Positions 31,410 to 41,027 of a DNA stretch of 64,000 nucleotides are shown here, piece after piece (position 1 is the stretch's first letter; each line of letters starts with the position of its first letter). The notes under the pieces are model-generated. The model had not been told where the DNA came from. It did not search any database and saw only the letters and a program-made list of their open reading frames with translations. The stretch comes from Allobaculum sp. Allo2 (GTDB lineage Bacteria > Bacillota_I > Bacilli_A > Erysipelotrichales > Erysipelotrichaceae). The stretch is taken from contig NZ_CP078088.1 of assembly GCF_022701175.1 (NCBI RefSeq), positions 1,240,001 through 1,304,000 of the forward strand. Direction: 5' to 3'. A program made the translations under genes and the position numbers.

Positions 31410-34400
31410 ATGAATCAATACACTGAAGATTCCTATGAAAAGACTCTGATACAGTTGTTCGAGTCAGAATTAGGCTATGAATATCAATATGGTCCAGATA
31501 TGGATCGGGATTATAGGGATCCCCTTCTTCTCGAGGTATTAAGAGATTCACTACGAATGTGTAATCCTGACCTTCCAGCTGCTGCCTTTGACGAAGCAGT
31601 AGTCAAAATTCGGAATTTGGAGGTCGGTTCTCTTGAAACCAGGAATGAACAATTTACAGACTATCTGCAGAATGGGCTGAGAGTCTCCTACTATCGAAAT
31701 GGTGAAATGAAAAATGATCTGGTTCATTTGATCGATTATAACGATGTACAGAACAACTCTTTTCTCATCGTGAATCAGTTCACTGTAGAAGAATTTAAAA
31801 AGAAAAGGCCAGATCTTGTCCTGTTTGTAAACGGAATGCCATTAGTTGTGATCGAGCTCAAATCGCCATCACGGGATGAAACAGGTGCTTCTGAGGGATA
31901 TGTTCAGCTGCGCAATTATATGCTGGATATCCCCTGCTTATTTAACTATAATCAAATTTGCGTGATGTCCGATATGTTGGTTTCACGAGCTGGTACAATC
32001 TCGAGCAATGAAGACCGTTATATGGACTGGAAAACGACAGATGGAAATTATGAAAACACGAAGTTTGCAAACTTTGAAACCTTTTTACGGGCATTTTCCA
32101 GAAGGATCGTTTCCTGAATATTCTGAAAAACTTCATTTTATTCATGACGCCTGGTGGTCGGCTAATCAAGACTCTGGCTGGATATCATCAGTATTTTGCC
32201 GTTGAGAAAGCCGTTCATTCCACGATGCTGGCTTCAAAAACAGACGGACGAGGGGAGTATTTTGGCATACTCAAGGCAGCGGTAAGTCGCTGTCTATGGT
32301 TTTCTATACTCATTTATTAGACCAGCAAATGGATGATCCAACTTTTGTTGTCCTTACTGATCGCCGTGATCTTGACGATCAGCTATTTAAGACCTTCTCG
32401 GATTGTCATAAGTTCCTGCGTCAAACGCCTGTTCAGGCCACCTCTAGAGAAAATCTATATGAGCTTTTAAATAATAGACAAAGTGGCGGTATCATCTTTA
32501 CCACTATGGCCAAATTCGAAGAAGAATGGGGAGCTCTATCTAAACGGAAAAATATTATTGTTATGGCGGATGAGGCCCATCGTAGTCAATACGGTCTTAC
32601 TGAAAAATTTGTAACGACCAAGGATCAATACGGGAATGTTCTTGCAAAAACGGTGATTGGGGCAGCCAAAAAGTTCGCGATAGTCTTCCAAATGCGACCT
32701 ATATCGGCTTCACTGGAACGCCAATTGATTCTGAAGATAAAGACACGAGAGCTGTGTTCGGAGACTATATTGATATTTACGACATGACTCAAGCTGTTGA
32801 AGATGGTGCGACCAGACCGGTTTACTATGAAAGCCGGGTTATGAAGCTTAAACTCGATGAAGAGACTCTTCGAAGAATCGACAACACGTACGATATGTTG
32901 GCTGCTGAGGCAGATGAGATCACAATTGATAAAAGCAAAAAGAACTTAGCAATATGGAGGCTATTCTTGGCAGTGATGAAACGATTGACTCTCTAGCAAG
33001 AGATATTATTGATCACTACAAAGAAAATCGTGAAAATTTATTGACTGGGAAAGCGCTGATCGTTGCTTACTCCAGAGAAATTGCTGTGAAGCTTTACCAT
33101 AAGATGCTGGAGCTTGAACCTACCTGGGATAAAAAGGTCAAGATTGTAATGACTGGAAGTAATAAAGATCCAGAAGAGTGGCACGAATATACGGGTACGG
33201 ATAAGTATCGAGCGGATTTGGCAAAAGAGTTCAAAGATAATGAGTCTGATTTCAAAATCGCGATTGTTCGTGATATGTGGCTCACGGGTTTTGATGTTCC
33301 ATCCTTGGCTACTATGTATGTTTTTAAACCAATGAGCGGCCATAACCTGATGCAGGCGATTGCCAGAGTGAATCGTGTCTTCGGGGATAAAGAGGGCGGA
33401 CTTGTAGTCGATTATATTGGTATTGCCTCCGCATTAAAGCAAGCAATGAAGGACTATACCAAGAGCGACCAGAAGAATTTTGGTGACCCAGATATTAAGA
33501 AAAAGGCACTTCCTATATTTGAAGAGGCTCTATTCAGCTGTAGAGACTTATTCAAAGGGTACGACTATAAGTCCTTTTTGCAAGGTACGGATTTGGAAAA
33601 AGGAAGAGCAATCACTGGTGGAGTGAATCACATCATGGATTTAACCCATCAAGAAATGAATATTCCAGAAAAAGAAAGAGCACAGTTCAAATTTATCAAG
33701 GAAGCCCAGCGTTTGAAGCAGTCTCTCTCTGTGCAGCAGTTTGGTTGATGATAAACAACAAAGAGAAGCGGGTTATTTTATCGCTGCAAAAACGCTTTTA
33801 AATCGGATTTCGACTTCCGGTGCTTCGGGCAGGCTGTCTTTGAAAGAAGTGAACGCTCAAATTAATGAACTTCTGAAACAGACGATCAAGAGTGAGGGTG
33901 TGGTAAGCCTTTTCTCAGATCGTGGGGAAGAATTTTCACTTTTGATACTGACTTCTTAGAGGAAATCAGAAATATGGAGGGAAAAAATCTGTCCCTGGAA
34001 CTTCTGAAAAGATTACTGAATGATGAAATCCGTGGCTTCAAAAGAACTAATGTTGTTAAATCAGAAGAGTTTTCTGATCGCTTGAAGAAAGCGTTAAATT
34101 CCTATGTGAATGGGTTGATAACGAATGAAGAAGTGATTGAGGAATTGATGCGGATGGCCCAAGATATCAGGAATGCCAGTCAGGCAGGAAATGATCTGGG
34201 TTTATCTATTGAAGAAGTCGCTTTCTATGATGCTCTCTGCAAGCCGGAAGCGGTAAAAGACTTTTATGAAAACGACCAACTGGTACAGATTGCAAAAGAG
34301 CTCACGGATATTCTTCGGCATAGTGTCTCGATTGACTGGCAACGCAAAGAAAGTGCCAGAGCCGGAATCCGCAAAAATATTAGACGTCTTTTGAGGAAGT

Positions 34401-34492
34401 ACCATTATCCACCTGAAGAAATTCCTGGTGCGATTGATCTGGTTCTTTCTCAAGCAGAACTAATGGCGAACAATTTGTCTCAATATTTGTAA
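31410..34492 (+). CDS. hsdR: Type I restriction endonuclease subunit HsdR
   Basis: HsdR translocates and cuts unmodified DNA. The N-terminal nuclease shows [20 protein letters not shown] (the D...ExK core). The helicase shows [12 protein letters not shown] (near 32265), [19 protein letters not shown] and [17 protein letters not shown] with IARVNR. A helical C-terminal part ends [20 protein letters not shown] precedes the ATG. Several one-base breaks (near 32095, 32260, 32680, 32945, 33730 and 33945) rejoin to about 1,030 residues, the normal size. It closes the M-S-recombinase-S-R order. Confidence 0.92.
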
Positions 34493-34878
34493 ACCAGTGC
34501 ATTAGAAATATTATTAGTATTTTTCCTTTCTGCAGGAAAGAATGTCTGATAGATTTTGCGAAATAACGACCAAAGGACTGACTCCACCCTCACATGGAGC
34601 CAGCCCTGAGAGTGTAAGGTCTTTTGTGTAAATTCCATCAAGGCATCAGACTGATACAATCAGCTTGAGCCTGACAAATTTATACAAGGAGACCACTTAT
34701 GCCACGTAAAGCTAAAGCTGCACCAACCCTTCAGGAACAGATTGCTTCAACCATCGTTAAGGAATACAAACCTAAGACGTTTAAAGAAGCCTCAGACCTC
34801 ATCAGGGAAATATTTGGCCCTGTCCTTGAACAGATGCTCCAGGGAGAACTTGATTCGCATCTCGGTTATACCAGCGGA

Positions 34879-34883
34879 TCGCA
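34879..34883 (+). repeat. Target-site duplication of IS21, left copy
   Basis: TCGCA here is repeated at 37312-37316, directly flanking the TG...CA ends of the IS21 element. If the ends are drawn two bases inward, the duplication reads as the 8-bp ATCGCATG. Confidence 0.85.
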
Positions 34884-34979
34884 TGTTTTTGTAGTTTATA
34901 ACTGGTCCAAAAAGCGAAAATCGGATTTGAAAACTGGGCCACCTGACTTGTATCGTACTCCGTAATGGAGGACTAGAAA

Positions 34980-36418
34980 GTGCATACTCAGATGACAGTT
35001 TTCAAATACATCGATTTACGAACACAAGGAGTCTCATCCAGAAAAGCCGCTGCGCTGTGCTCGATCTCGAGAACCACTGGTGAGAAGTATTACAGGAAGT
35101 ACAAGGAAAGAGAGAGTCTCTGGAAGCTGATCCAACCCACGAAAACAGCCGAACGTTTATTGAGGAGTGTATCGATCCGCCTTCATACGACAGTTCATCC
35201 AGACAACCTCGGAAATACAGTCCAGAGGTCGACGCGCTTCTGGATCAAATTCTTGAAGACGAAGAAGAAAAGACACGCCTGCTCGGGTCTGACCATAAGC
35301 AGCAGCTGACCTGCTTACAGATCTGGGATCTGATCAGGGCTGCTGGATTCGACATTGGATTGTCGACCATCACAAAAAGGGTCAAAGAGAAAAGGAACAG
35401 GCACAGAGAATGCTTCATCAGTCAGGACTACGAACCAGGTGACCGGTTTGAATACGATTTTGGCGAAGTGAAGCTGATGATTAATGGTCAGAGAAAGACG
35501 TTCTATCTGGCCGTTATGACTTCGCCATGGTCAGGCTATCGAGCTGCCTGCCTGTACGAAAACCAGAAAAGTCAGGTCTTCTTTGAATCGATGATCCGCT
35601 TCTTCAATGAAGTCGGCGGAATCTTCAGAGAGGGCGTTTACGACAATATGAGAAACGTCGTCTCGAAATTCATAGGAAGAAACGAGAAAGAAATTAATCC
35701 GGAACTTATCCGCTTCGCCCATTACTACGGGTTCAGGGTAAACGTTACGAACGCATTTTCTGGAAATGAGAAAGGATCCGTCGAACGTTCCGTTGAAGTA
35801 GTTCGAAATAAGAGCTTCGCCTTGAAATACAAATTCGACAGTCTCGAAGAAGCTAGAATGTGGCTCAAGGATCGTCTGGATGAACTGAATAAAGATACGA
35901 AGCGGAAAGAAGAACAGCCGTTTCTGAAGCCGCTCCTTCCTGACTATGAAGCGGCTCAGATCGCTGAGCGGATAGTAAATACTCTTTAATCAGCGTTGAC
36001 AATAATCAGTATTCCGTTCCCGATAATCTGATTGGTAAAAAGTAAGAGTTAAAACCTACACAGAAACAATCAAAGTTTATTACGAACATGAACAGGTAGC
36101 TGAACATCAGAGAATCAATGATGGAAAACAAAAACGTGCTTCGATATTCGGCACTATCTAAGCACGCTGCGTAAAAAGCCTGGAGCTTTAAGAAACAGTA
36201 CAGCCCTCAAAGCGGATCCAGAACTCAAATCAATTTACGACAACTATTTTAGCGAAAAGCCGAAAGAATTCATAGAAATACTCACCAGACACAAAGACCG
36301 GCCTATGGAAGAAATCAAAGATCTGCTCAGGATAGAAGCCTGTCAGGCACCTCAGCGCCAATCTGTCTATGAGCCTCTGGCCGCACAGGTAGAGGAATAC
36401 CAGGCACTCTTTGCCTAG
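34980..36418 (+). CDS. istA: IS21 transposase IstA (assembly-frameshifted)
   Basis: The start GTG 34980 (VHTQMTVFKYIDLRTQGVSS) opens a helix-turn-helix region. The rve integrase core follows with GDRFEYDFGEVKLMINGQRK, VYDNMRN and NAFSGNEKGSVERSV as DDE segments. The C-terminal beta-barrel (NQYSVPDNLIGKKLRVKTY) ends LAAQVEEYQALFA at TAG 36418. Breaks near 35105, 35985, 36000, 36145 and 36170 split the frame at short runs. Repaired length is about 480-490 residues. Confidence 0.88.
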
Positions 36419-36432
36419 AAAGCGAGTATGAA

Positions 36433-37206
36433 ATGAACATTGAAGCTTACGCCAAAAGGCTGCGCCTGCCTTTTATCCGCCAGAACTATAAGGAACTGGC
36501 TGCCCAGGCGAGAGAAGATCACCTTGATTACGAAGAATTTCTGGAAAAGGTCCTCAAAGGCGAAACGATCAGCCGCAATGAAAACTGTATTCAGAAGCGG
36601 ATCCAGCTGGCGCATTTCCCAAATCGGATGTCTCTGGAAGACTTTCAAACAGAACATTTGAGAATCGAAATCCAGCAGAAAGTAAAAGAGCTCTCAAGTC
36701 TGGACTTTATAAAAAATGGAGAAAACGTAATCCTGATTGGAAATCCAGGAACGGGAAAAAGTGCCTTGTCTATCTGTCTGGGTATGGAAGCCTGTCTGAA
36801 CAATATGAGCGTTCTGTTTATCGGGGTGTCCGATCTGTTGATCGAGATCCGTGAAGCCATGAGCCAGAACCAGCTGCTTCGATATAAGAAGCGTTTTGAA
36901 AGTTTTGACCTCGTGATATTGGACGAACTTGGATACTGCTCATTCGATCAGAAATCTGGTGAGATTCTGTTTAACTTGATTTCGAGTCGCAATGGCAAGA
37001 AGTCCTTGATCGTCACAAGCAATCTGGAGCTCAACCGCTGGAGCGAGATTTTCAAAGATGAAGTACTGACGTCAGCGATGATTGATCGACTGGCTTATAA
37101 GGCCTACATGATCAATATGACCGGCCAGAGTTACAGGCTTCGTGAAACCAAGAAATGGGTTGAAGAAAAATCAGGCGGAAAAATCAGAAAAGCGCGTCAC
37201 CCCTAG
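36433..37206 (+). CDS. istB: IS21 helper ATPase IstB
   Basis: The 257-residue AAA+ ATPase assists IstA. Walker A is LIGNPGTGKSALS, Walker B is DLVILDELGYCSF, and the C-terminal arginine region reads SAMIDRLAYKAYMI. The gene is intact, begins 14 bp after the istA stop, and has normal length. Confidence 0.96.
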   Translation: MNIEAYAKRLRLPFIRQNYKELAAQAREDHLDYEEFLEKVLKGETISRNENCIQKRIQLAHFPNRMSLEDFQTEHLRIEIQQKVKELSSLDFIKNGENVILIGNPGTGKSALSICLGMEACLNNMSVLFIGVSDLLIEIREAMSQNQLLRYKKRFESFDLVILDELGYCSFDQKSGEILFNLISSRNGKKSLIVTSNLELNRWSEIFKDEVLTSAMIDRLAYKAYMINMTGQSYRLRETKKWVEEKSGGKIRKARHP

Positions 37207-38401
37207 GGGGTGAAGGGAGAAGGAACTGCTCTGGAAAGAGCAGTCTTCTATAACCCAAAGTGGACCAGTTTTCAATTACGCAACTGGACCAGTTTTCAAT
37301 TGACAAAAACATCGCATGCTCCTAAATCGACGGACAATCGGCGGAACGGCTATTCTGAGAAGACTGTAAGGTCTTCTCAGGGCGAGCTGGATCTGCGTAT
37401 TCCTCGTGAGCGCCTTGGTACATTCGAACCGCAGGCTGTTCCTAAAGGCAGTCGGGATATTTCAGATATCGAGGACAAAATACTCCGTATGTATGGCCAG
37501 GGCATGTCGCAGCGCGACATCTCCGACATCATCCAGGATATCTATGGCTTCTCGGTCTCTGCGGATACGATTTCAAACATCACTGATCGTGTCTATCCGG
37601 TTGTTGATGAGTGGCGTCATCGTCCCCTGAAGAAGTGCTATCCTTTCGTATTCGTCGATTGCCTTTATGTATCGGTCAAAACCGATCGTGGTGCAAAAGA
37701 ACAGGCTGTATATGTGGTTCTTGGCTATGACACGGAAGGCTGCAAAGATATCCTTGGCATCTGGATCGGCGAGAGCGAATCCAGGCACTTTTGGATGGAG
37801 ATCTTTGACGAACTGAAGGCACGAGGCATAGAAGACATTTTTTCCTGTCCATGGACGGTGTAAGCGGGCTTGAAAGCGGCGCTAAGGCTGTATTTCCGAA
37901 CGTTACTGTGCAGCGCTGCATTGTTCATATTCTTCGTAACTCGCTTAAATATATTCCAAACAAAGAAAGAGCTGGTTTCTGCAAGGATATCAAGAGAGTC
38001 TACGGTGCTTTGAACGCTAAAGAAGCAGAGGGTGCTTTCGATGAATTTAAGGAGAAATGGAGCCAATATCCTGGTTCCGTGAGCGTCTGGGAACGTAACT
38101 TTCATCACGTACTCCAGCTGTTTAACCACGGCAGCGCTGTCCGAAAGATAATGTATACAACCAATGCGATTGAGTCGGTTAACTCCAGCCTGCGAAAAGT
38201 AACAAAAAGGGCTCGTTTCCAAATGAGGATTCAGTTTATAAGGCTTTGTATCTACGCATTGTGGAGCTTGAGAAGAAATGGCAGGGACGAACGGTTCAAA
38301 ACTGGGCAATGGTACGCAATCAGCTCCTGTGCGAGGAAGAACTGGACGCCAGGCTGGAGAAGTACTCAGCCAGATAAGCGGCAGATCCGAAATCCGCTCA
38401 T

Positions 38402-38562
38402 GAAATTTTCTTCCGCTTAAACCCTTTACAGCGGGTCCCCGCTCCCCTGCACTCCCTGAAGACGTCCCCGCCGTCGAAAAATGCCACCCTGGCAGGGGCG
38501 ACACAAGTCTAGCAGGGGGCGCCCGCTATAAAGGGCCGCTCCAGAAATTTTCACTCGCTCCT
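38402..38562 (+). ncRNA. Structured tail element A (IS256), possible RNA
   Basis: Between the transposase stop and the terminal repeat, CCCTTTACAGCGGG (38422-38435) pairs with CCCGCTATAAAGGG (38522-38535). Inside it CCCCTGC pairs with GCAGGGG, and small hairpins (GACG/CGTC, GCCA/TGGC) follow. The segment aligns with the reverse-strand element at 39330-39503 at both ends: GAAATTTTCTTCC and CCTTTACAGCGGG at the start, and TATAAAGG...CGCTCCAGAAA at the end. It is in sense orientation to the transposase. No protein-coding frame is credible. Transcription is inferred, not shown. Confidence 0.5.
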
Positions 38563-38684
38563 CGTCCAGCGAGGTGTTTTGAGCCTTCGAAACGCCAAAT
38601 GTTTCAACTACCAAAAACGAATTTACACAAAATTTTTGACATCCCCCGTGTTGAAGCTGACTGCCGGATGCAGTTCCGTTTTAT

Positions 38685-38722
38685 AAAGCCAGAGAAGACA
38701 TTGTCTTTTGTCTGGCTTTTTG
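38685..38722 (+). terminator. Terminator right of the IS256 element
   Basis: AAAGCCAGA (38685-38693) pairs with TCTGGCTTT (38711-38719), followed by a T run. It lies outside the IS and may be the original end of the hsdR transcript. Confidence 0.75.
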
Positions 38723-39252
38723 CTTAGCATTACGCAATCGTTTTGGAAAAATAAAAAGACCCCATCCTGGTGCGCATTCCTTATTGGTGGAGATAAGGTC
38801 TAGGCGTGATGAGGAACTTATTTAATAAATATAATGGTTTGAGAAAAAAAGTAAAGAAGTTTATGAACAAAAACTTTGAGTGGATGGATAACCTGCGTTT
38901 CGAATCGGGGTCTGCTTTTCCTTGAATTGATTTGAAGACTCCATGAAATTTCCTCACCATTGGGGTTCGGTCTTAAGGACGACTCATCGAACTGGAATTA
39001 GATTTCCAATAGATTACTGGGAAATTTGGTCTGCCTGAAAAACGGATTGCCGCAGAACACGAAGGGAAACTGTCAGCTGTGGAAGATAGAAATGGCAAGA
39101 CTTTAAGGAATACAGGTACATAAATCCAAATGATTTTTTCGCACAGATATAATATTCTGGCTCTATGAAAATATTTGTAGGATCCTCCGAGCCAATGTCT
39201 TCATATGAAGTGTACCCCATGTCAAGGACACGATAATTAGAGAGAACCCTTT
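38723..39252. other. Spacer between IS256 and IS3 elements with a gene fragment
   Basis: About 530 bp without an intact gene. A reverse-strand frame (39014 to about 39250) reads like a protein remnant (RVLDMGYTSYEDIGSEDPTN, then IFIEPEYYICAKKSFGFMYL). It runs out at the IS3 end, so it may be a gene cut by that insertion. Its family is not recognised. Confidence 0.35.
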
Positions 39253-39329
39253 GTTCGGACACGTTATCCCTGTTATCTGTTTGTCTGTTGTTTGAGCAGG
39301 ATTTGTGAACAAATCCGATGAAGCGATGC

Positions 39330-39503
39330 GCTCAGAGTTTTTCTGAAGCGCTCCTTTACAGAGGGTTGCCCCTGGTACACTGCTGAGCCTTCAGCTGAAT
39401 GGTGAACCATTCACTTTTCTGCTGAAGGCGGCTTTTGTGGGTCCAGGGGCAAGGGCCCTGCTGTCAAGGACGGTCCCGCAGGGACCGAGTGGAAGAAAAA
39501 TTC
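39330..39503 (-). ncRNA. Structured tail element B (IS3), possible RNA
   Basis: On the transposase strand, GGTCCC-TGC-GGGACC forms a hairpin. TTGCCCCTGG pairs with CCAGGGGCAA (plus-strand positions 39366-39375 and 39442-39451). Nested inside are GCCTTCAGC/GCTGAAGGC and TGAATGGT/ACCATTCA. A final stem is GCGCTTCAGA/TCTGAGCGC. Both ends resemble element A of the IS256 (GAATTTTTCTTCC; CCTTGACAGCAGGG; TGTAAAGGAGCGCTTCAGAAA in parts), while the middle differs. Sense orientation relative to orfAB. Confidence 0.5.
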
Positions 39504-39524
39504 TGCGCGCCCCTTAAATCCCAT

Positions 39525-40464
39525 TCATTCTGAAAGAGGATATCGGCCGGTTGTTACGTATTTGTAGAACTCATCTGGTGACAGCTTCGCCAGATCCCAC
39601 TGATACCGCTCTTCATTGTAGTAGCGGATCTGCTCGTCCAGCAGCGAACAGATCTCCTGGAAAGTCCGGCACTTCTTCAGATCATCACGGATCTCGTCCT
39701 TCATATGGCCGAAGAAGCTTTCCTGAGGAGCGTTGTCCCAGCAGTTTCCTCTGCGTGACATCGACTGGCGCAGTTTCTTCTGACGGAGCAGTTCCCGAAA
39801 CCCGACACTTGTGTAGTGACACCCTGATCTGAGTGCACAATCACATCTGTTTCCAGCTCGTCTCCGTGATTCTCCACCAGCTGCTTTACTGTCTCCAGAA
39901 CAAAGTCAACCTTGAGATTGTCGCTGACTCTGTAAGCCAGGACCTGTTTGGTGCAGGCATCAAGAATCGTTGAAAGATAGGCAAACTTCCCTGGTAAGGG
40001 ATGTAAGTAATATCAGTCAGCAGGATCGTTCTGGGCCCGTGCTCTTCGAATTCCCGACGGACAAGGTTCTCACTGACATTGTCCGTACGCAGCGCCTTCG
40101 CCATACGGCGGTAAGGATTCGCTTTACGTATCGGACATTCCAGGTTGAACTTTCTCATGAGCCTCCGGATCTTTTTCATGTTGAACCTGATACTGGGGCT
40201 TTGATGGAGAAGGATCATCTGGATCTGTCTGGCACCGGCATGGCCGCGCGCTTTCCGGAAAGCCTGCAGAATCAGTTCGAAATCTGCTCTGTCCCGGGCT
40301 TCTCTTTGTTCACGGCTTTCTGTCTGAGCACACCAGCTGTAGTAACCTGAACGACTGACACCGTTCATTGCACACAGCTCAGTCACAGTCAGGACATTTT
40401 CCGGATCCATAATGACATCCTGAATCAGCGCGTATTTTGAAGCAGGCCTGTTCATCATGAGCAA
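39525..40464 (-). CDS. IS3-family transposase OrfB (assembly-frameshifted)
   Basis: The HTH_21 segment (AMNGVSRSGYYSWCAQTESR) precedes the rve core with LLTDITYIPYQ (first Asp), VIVHSDQG (second Asp) and NAPQESFFGHMKDE (Glu). The end is LSPDEFYKYVTTGRYPLSE. Breaks near 39990 and 39815 look like one-base errors. Repaired length is about 310 residues. Confidence 0.88.
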
Positions 40465-40816
40465 CCTGGCTTCCTCGAGTTCGCCAGTGCAATAATTTTT
40501 TTAGTGTATCGAGCTCTTTGCGCAATGCCCGGACTTCGCCTTCCAGTCTGGCCACTTCATCTCCTTTATCACATGTCTTTTTCCGGCTTTGGGAAATGAG
40601 ATAGGCAGTGTTGGACATTCTGCTCTCCCCGATCATTTTCGGATCATATCCGAGCTTCACAAAGATCTCCCGTGGAAGGCAGCCCTGGTTGTAAAGGCGG
40701 AGGAACTCGGCCTTGAATTCGTCAGTGAATTTGATCGTGGTTGGAAAGACAGCCTTTGTGTATGGATTAGCTGCCAGAGCTGACATCTGTTCTTCGCTGA
40801 AGCGATTTCTGTTCAT
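40379..40816 (-). CDS. IS3-family OrfA
   Basis: The ATG at 40816 gives MNRNRFSEEQMSALAANPYT, a helix-turn-helix (TIKFTDEFKAEFLRLYNQGC) and a leucine-zipper (VARLEGEVRALRKELDTLKK). An A7 run (plus-strand T7, about 40497-40503) overlaps the orfB start region, typical of the programmed -1 slip that makes OrfAB. Because this assembly is indel-rich, the exact stop of OrfA is uncertain. Confidence 0.8.
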   Translation of the reverse strand: MNRNRFSEEQMSALAANPYTKAVFPTTIKFTDEFKAEFLRLYNQGCLPREIFVKLGYDPKMIGESRMSNTAYLISQSRKKTCDKGDEVARLEGEVRALRKELDTLKKLLHWRTRGSQVAHDEQACFKIRADSGCHYGSGKCPDCD

Positions 40817-40987
40817 AATGGTCTCCTTTGGGGATTTCCGTCACGAACAGTATGCGGGCTGAAAGTGATCAGCGAAAGAACGTCGATTAGAAAGTGTCCG
40901 CAATTAGGGAACAGATCAAAACGATCGTCCAGTAGTTGGGGTCGCTGCTAATCGGGTGTCCTTGGAATAGGTTGACTCTAAAAAATT

Positions 40988-41011
40988 GTCCACTTTCTGG
41001 GGTACAGTTTA
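40988..41011 (+). repeat. Solo IS3-type terminal repeat
   Basis: TGTCCACTTTCTGGGGTACA then GTTT is a typical IS3-family end, but no matching element begins here. A partial echo (GGGGTACAGTTTA) stands at 21694-21706 by the IS4-type element. Confidence 0.5.
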
Positions 41012-41027
41012 ATATAGAAAATAAAAG

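Larger units (their letters stand above)
34884..37311 (+). mobile_element. IS21-family insertion sequence
   Basis: The 2,428-bp element has TG...CA termini, with TTTTTGTAG and CTGGTCCA at the left. At the right is a doubled subterminal repeat (CTGGACCAGTTTTCAATT twice, about 37262-37303), as usual for IS21. It carries istA and istB in order and duplicated 5 bp (TCGCA) of the IS256 transposase gene on insertion. Confidence 0.93.
34699..38377 (+). pseudogene. IS256-family (Mutator) transposase split by IS21
   Basis: The N-terminal part (34699-34883, MPRKAKAAPTLQEQIAST ... SHLGYTSGSH) and C-terminal part (37312-38377) join exactly when the IS21 and one target copy are removed, giving GYTSGSHAPKSTDNRRNGYS. 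The C-terminal part shows LRMYGQGMSQRDISDIIQDI, FVDCLYVSVKTDRG, QRCIVHILRNSLKYI and TTNAIESVNSSLRKVTKR, the DDE region of this family. The restored length is about 415 residues. Breaks near 37845 and 38215 look like base-calling errors. The IS21 insertion is a true disruption. Confidence 0.88.
34613..38641 (+). mobile_element. IS256-family element interrupted by an IS21-family element
   Basis: Terminal repeats share TTTTGTGTAAATTC (34622-34635) and its inverse (38619-38632), with TGT at the outer ends, typical of this family. Removing the nested IS21 leaves about 1.6 kb, of which the transposase takes about 1.25 kb. The remaining 3' tail (38378-38641, 264 bp) is unusually long and holds a strongly folded segment. 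No clear target duplication was seen. Confidence 0.8.
39253..40901 (-). mobile_element. IS3-family insertion sequence with long 3' tail
   Basis: Imperfect terminal repeats are centred on CGGACAC (39256-39262, and inverted at 40894-40900). The element carries orfA and orfB on the reverse strand. At about 1.65 kb it is longer than usual, because 272 bp lie between the orfB stop and the end. That tail contains structured element B. Confidence 0.65.
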
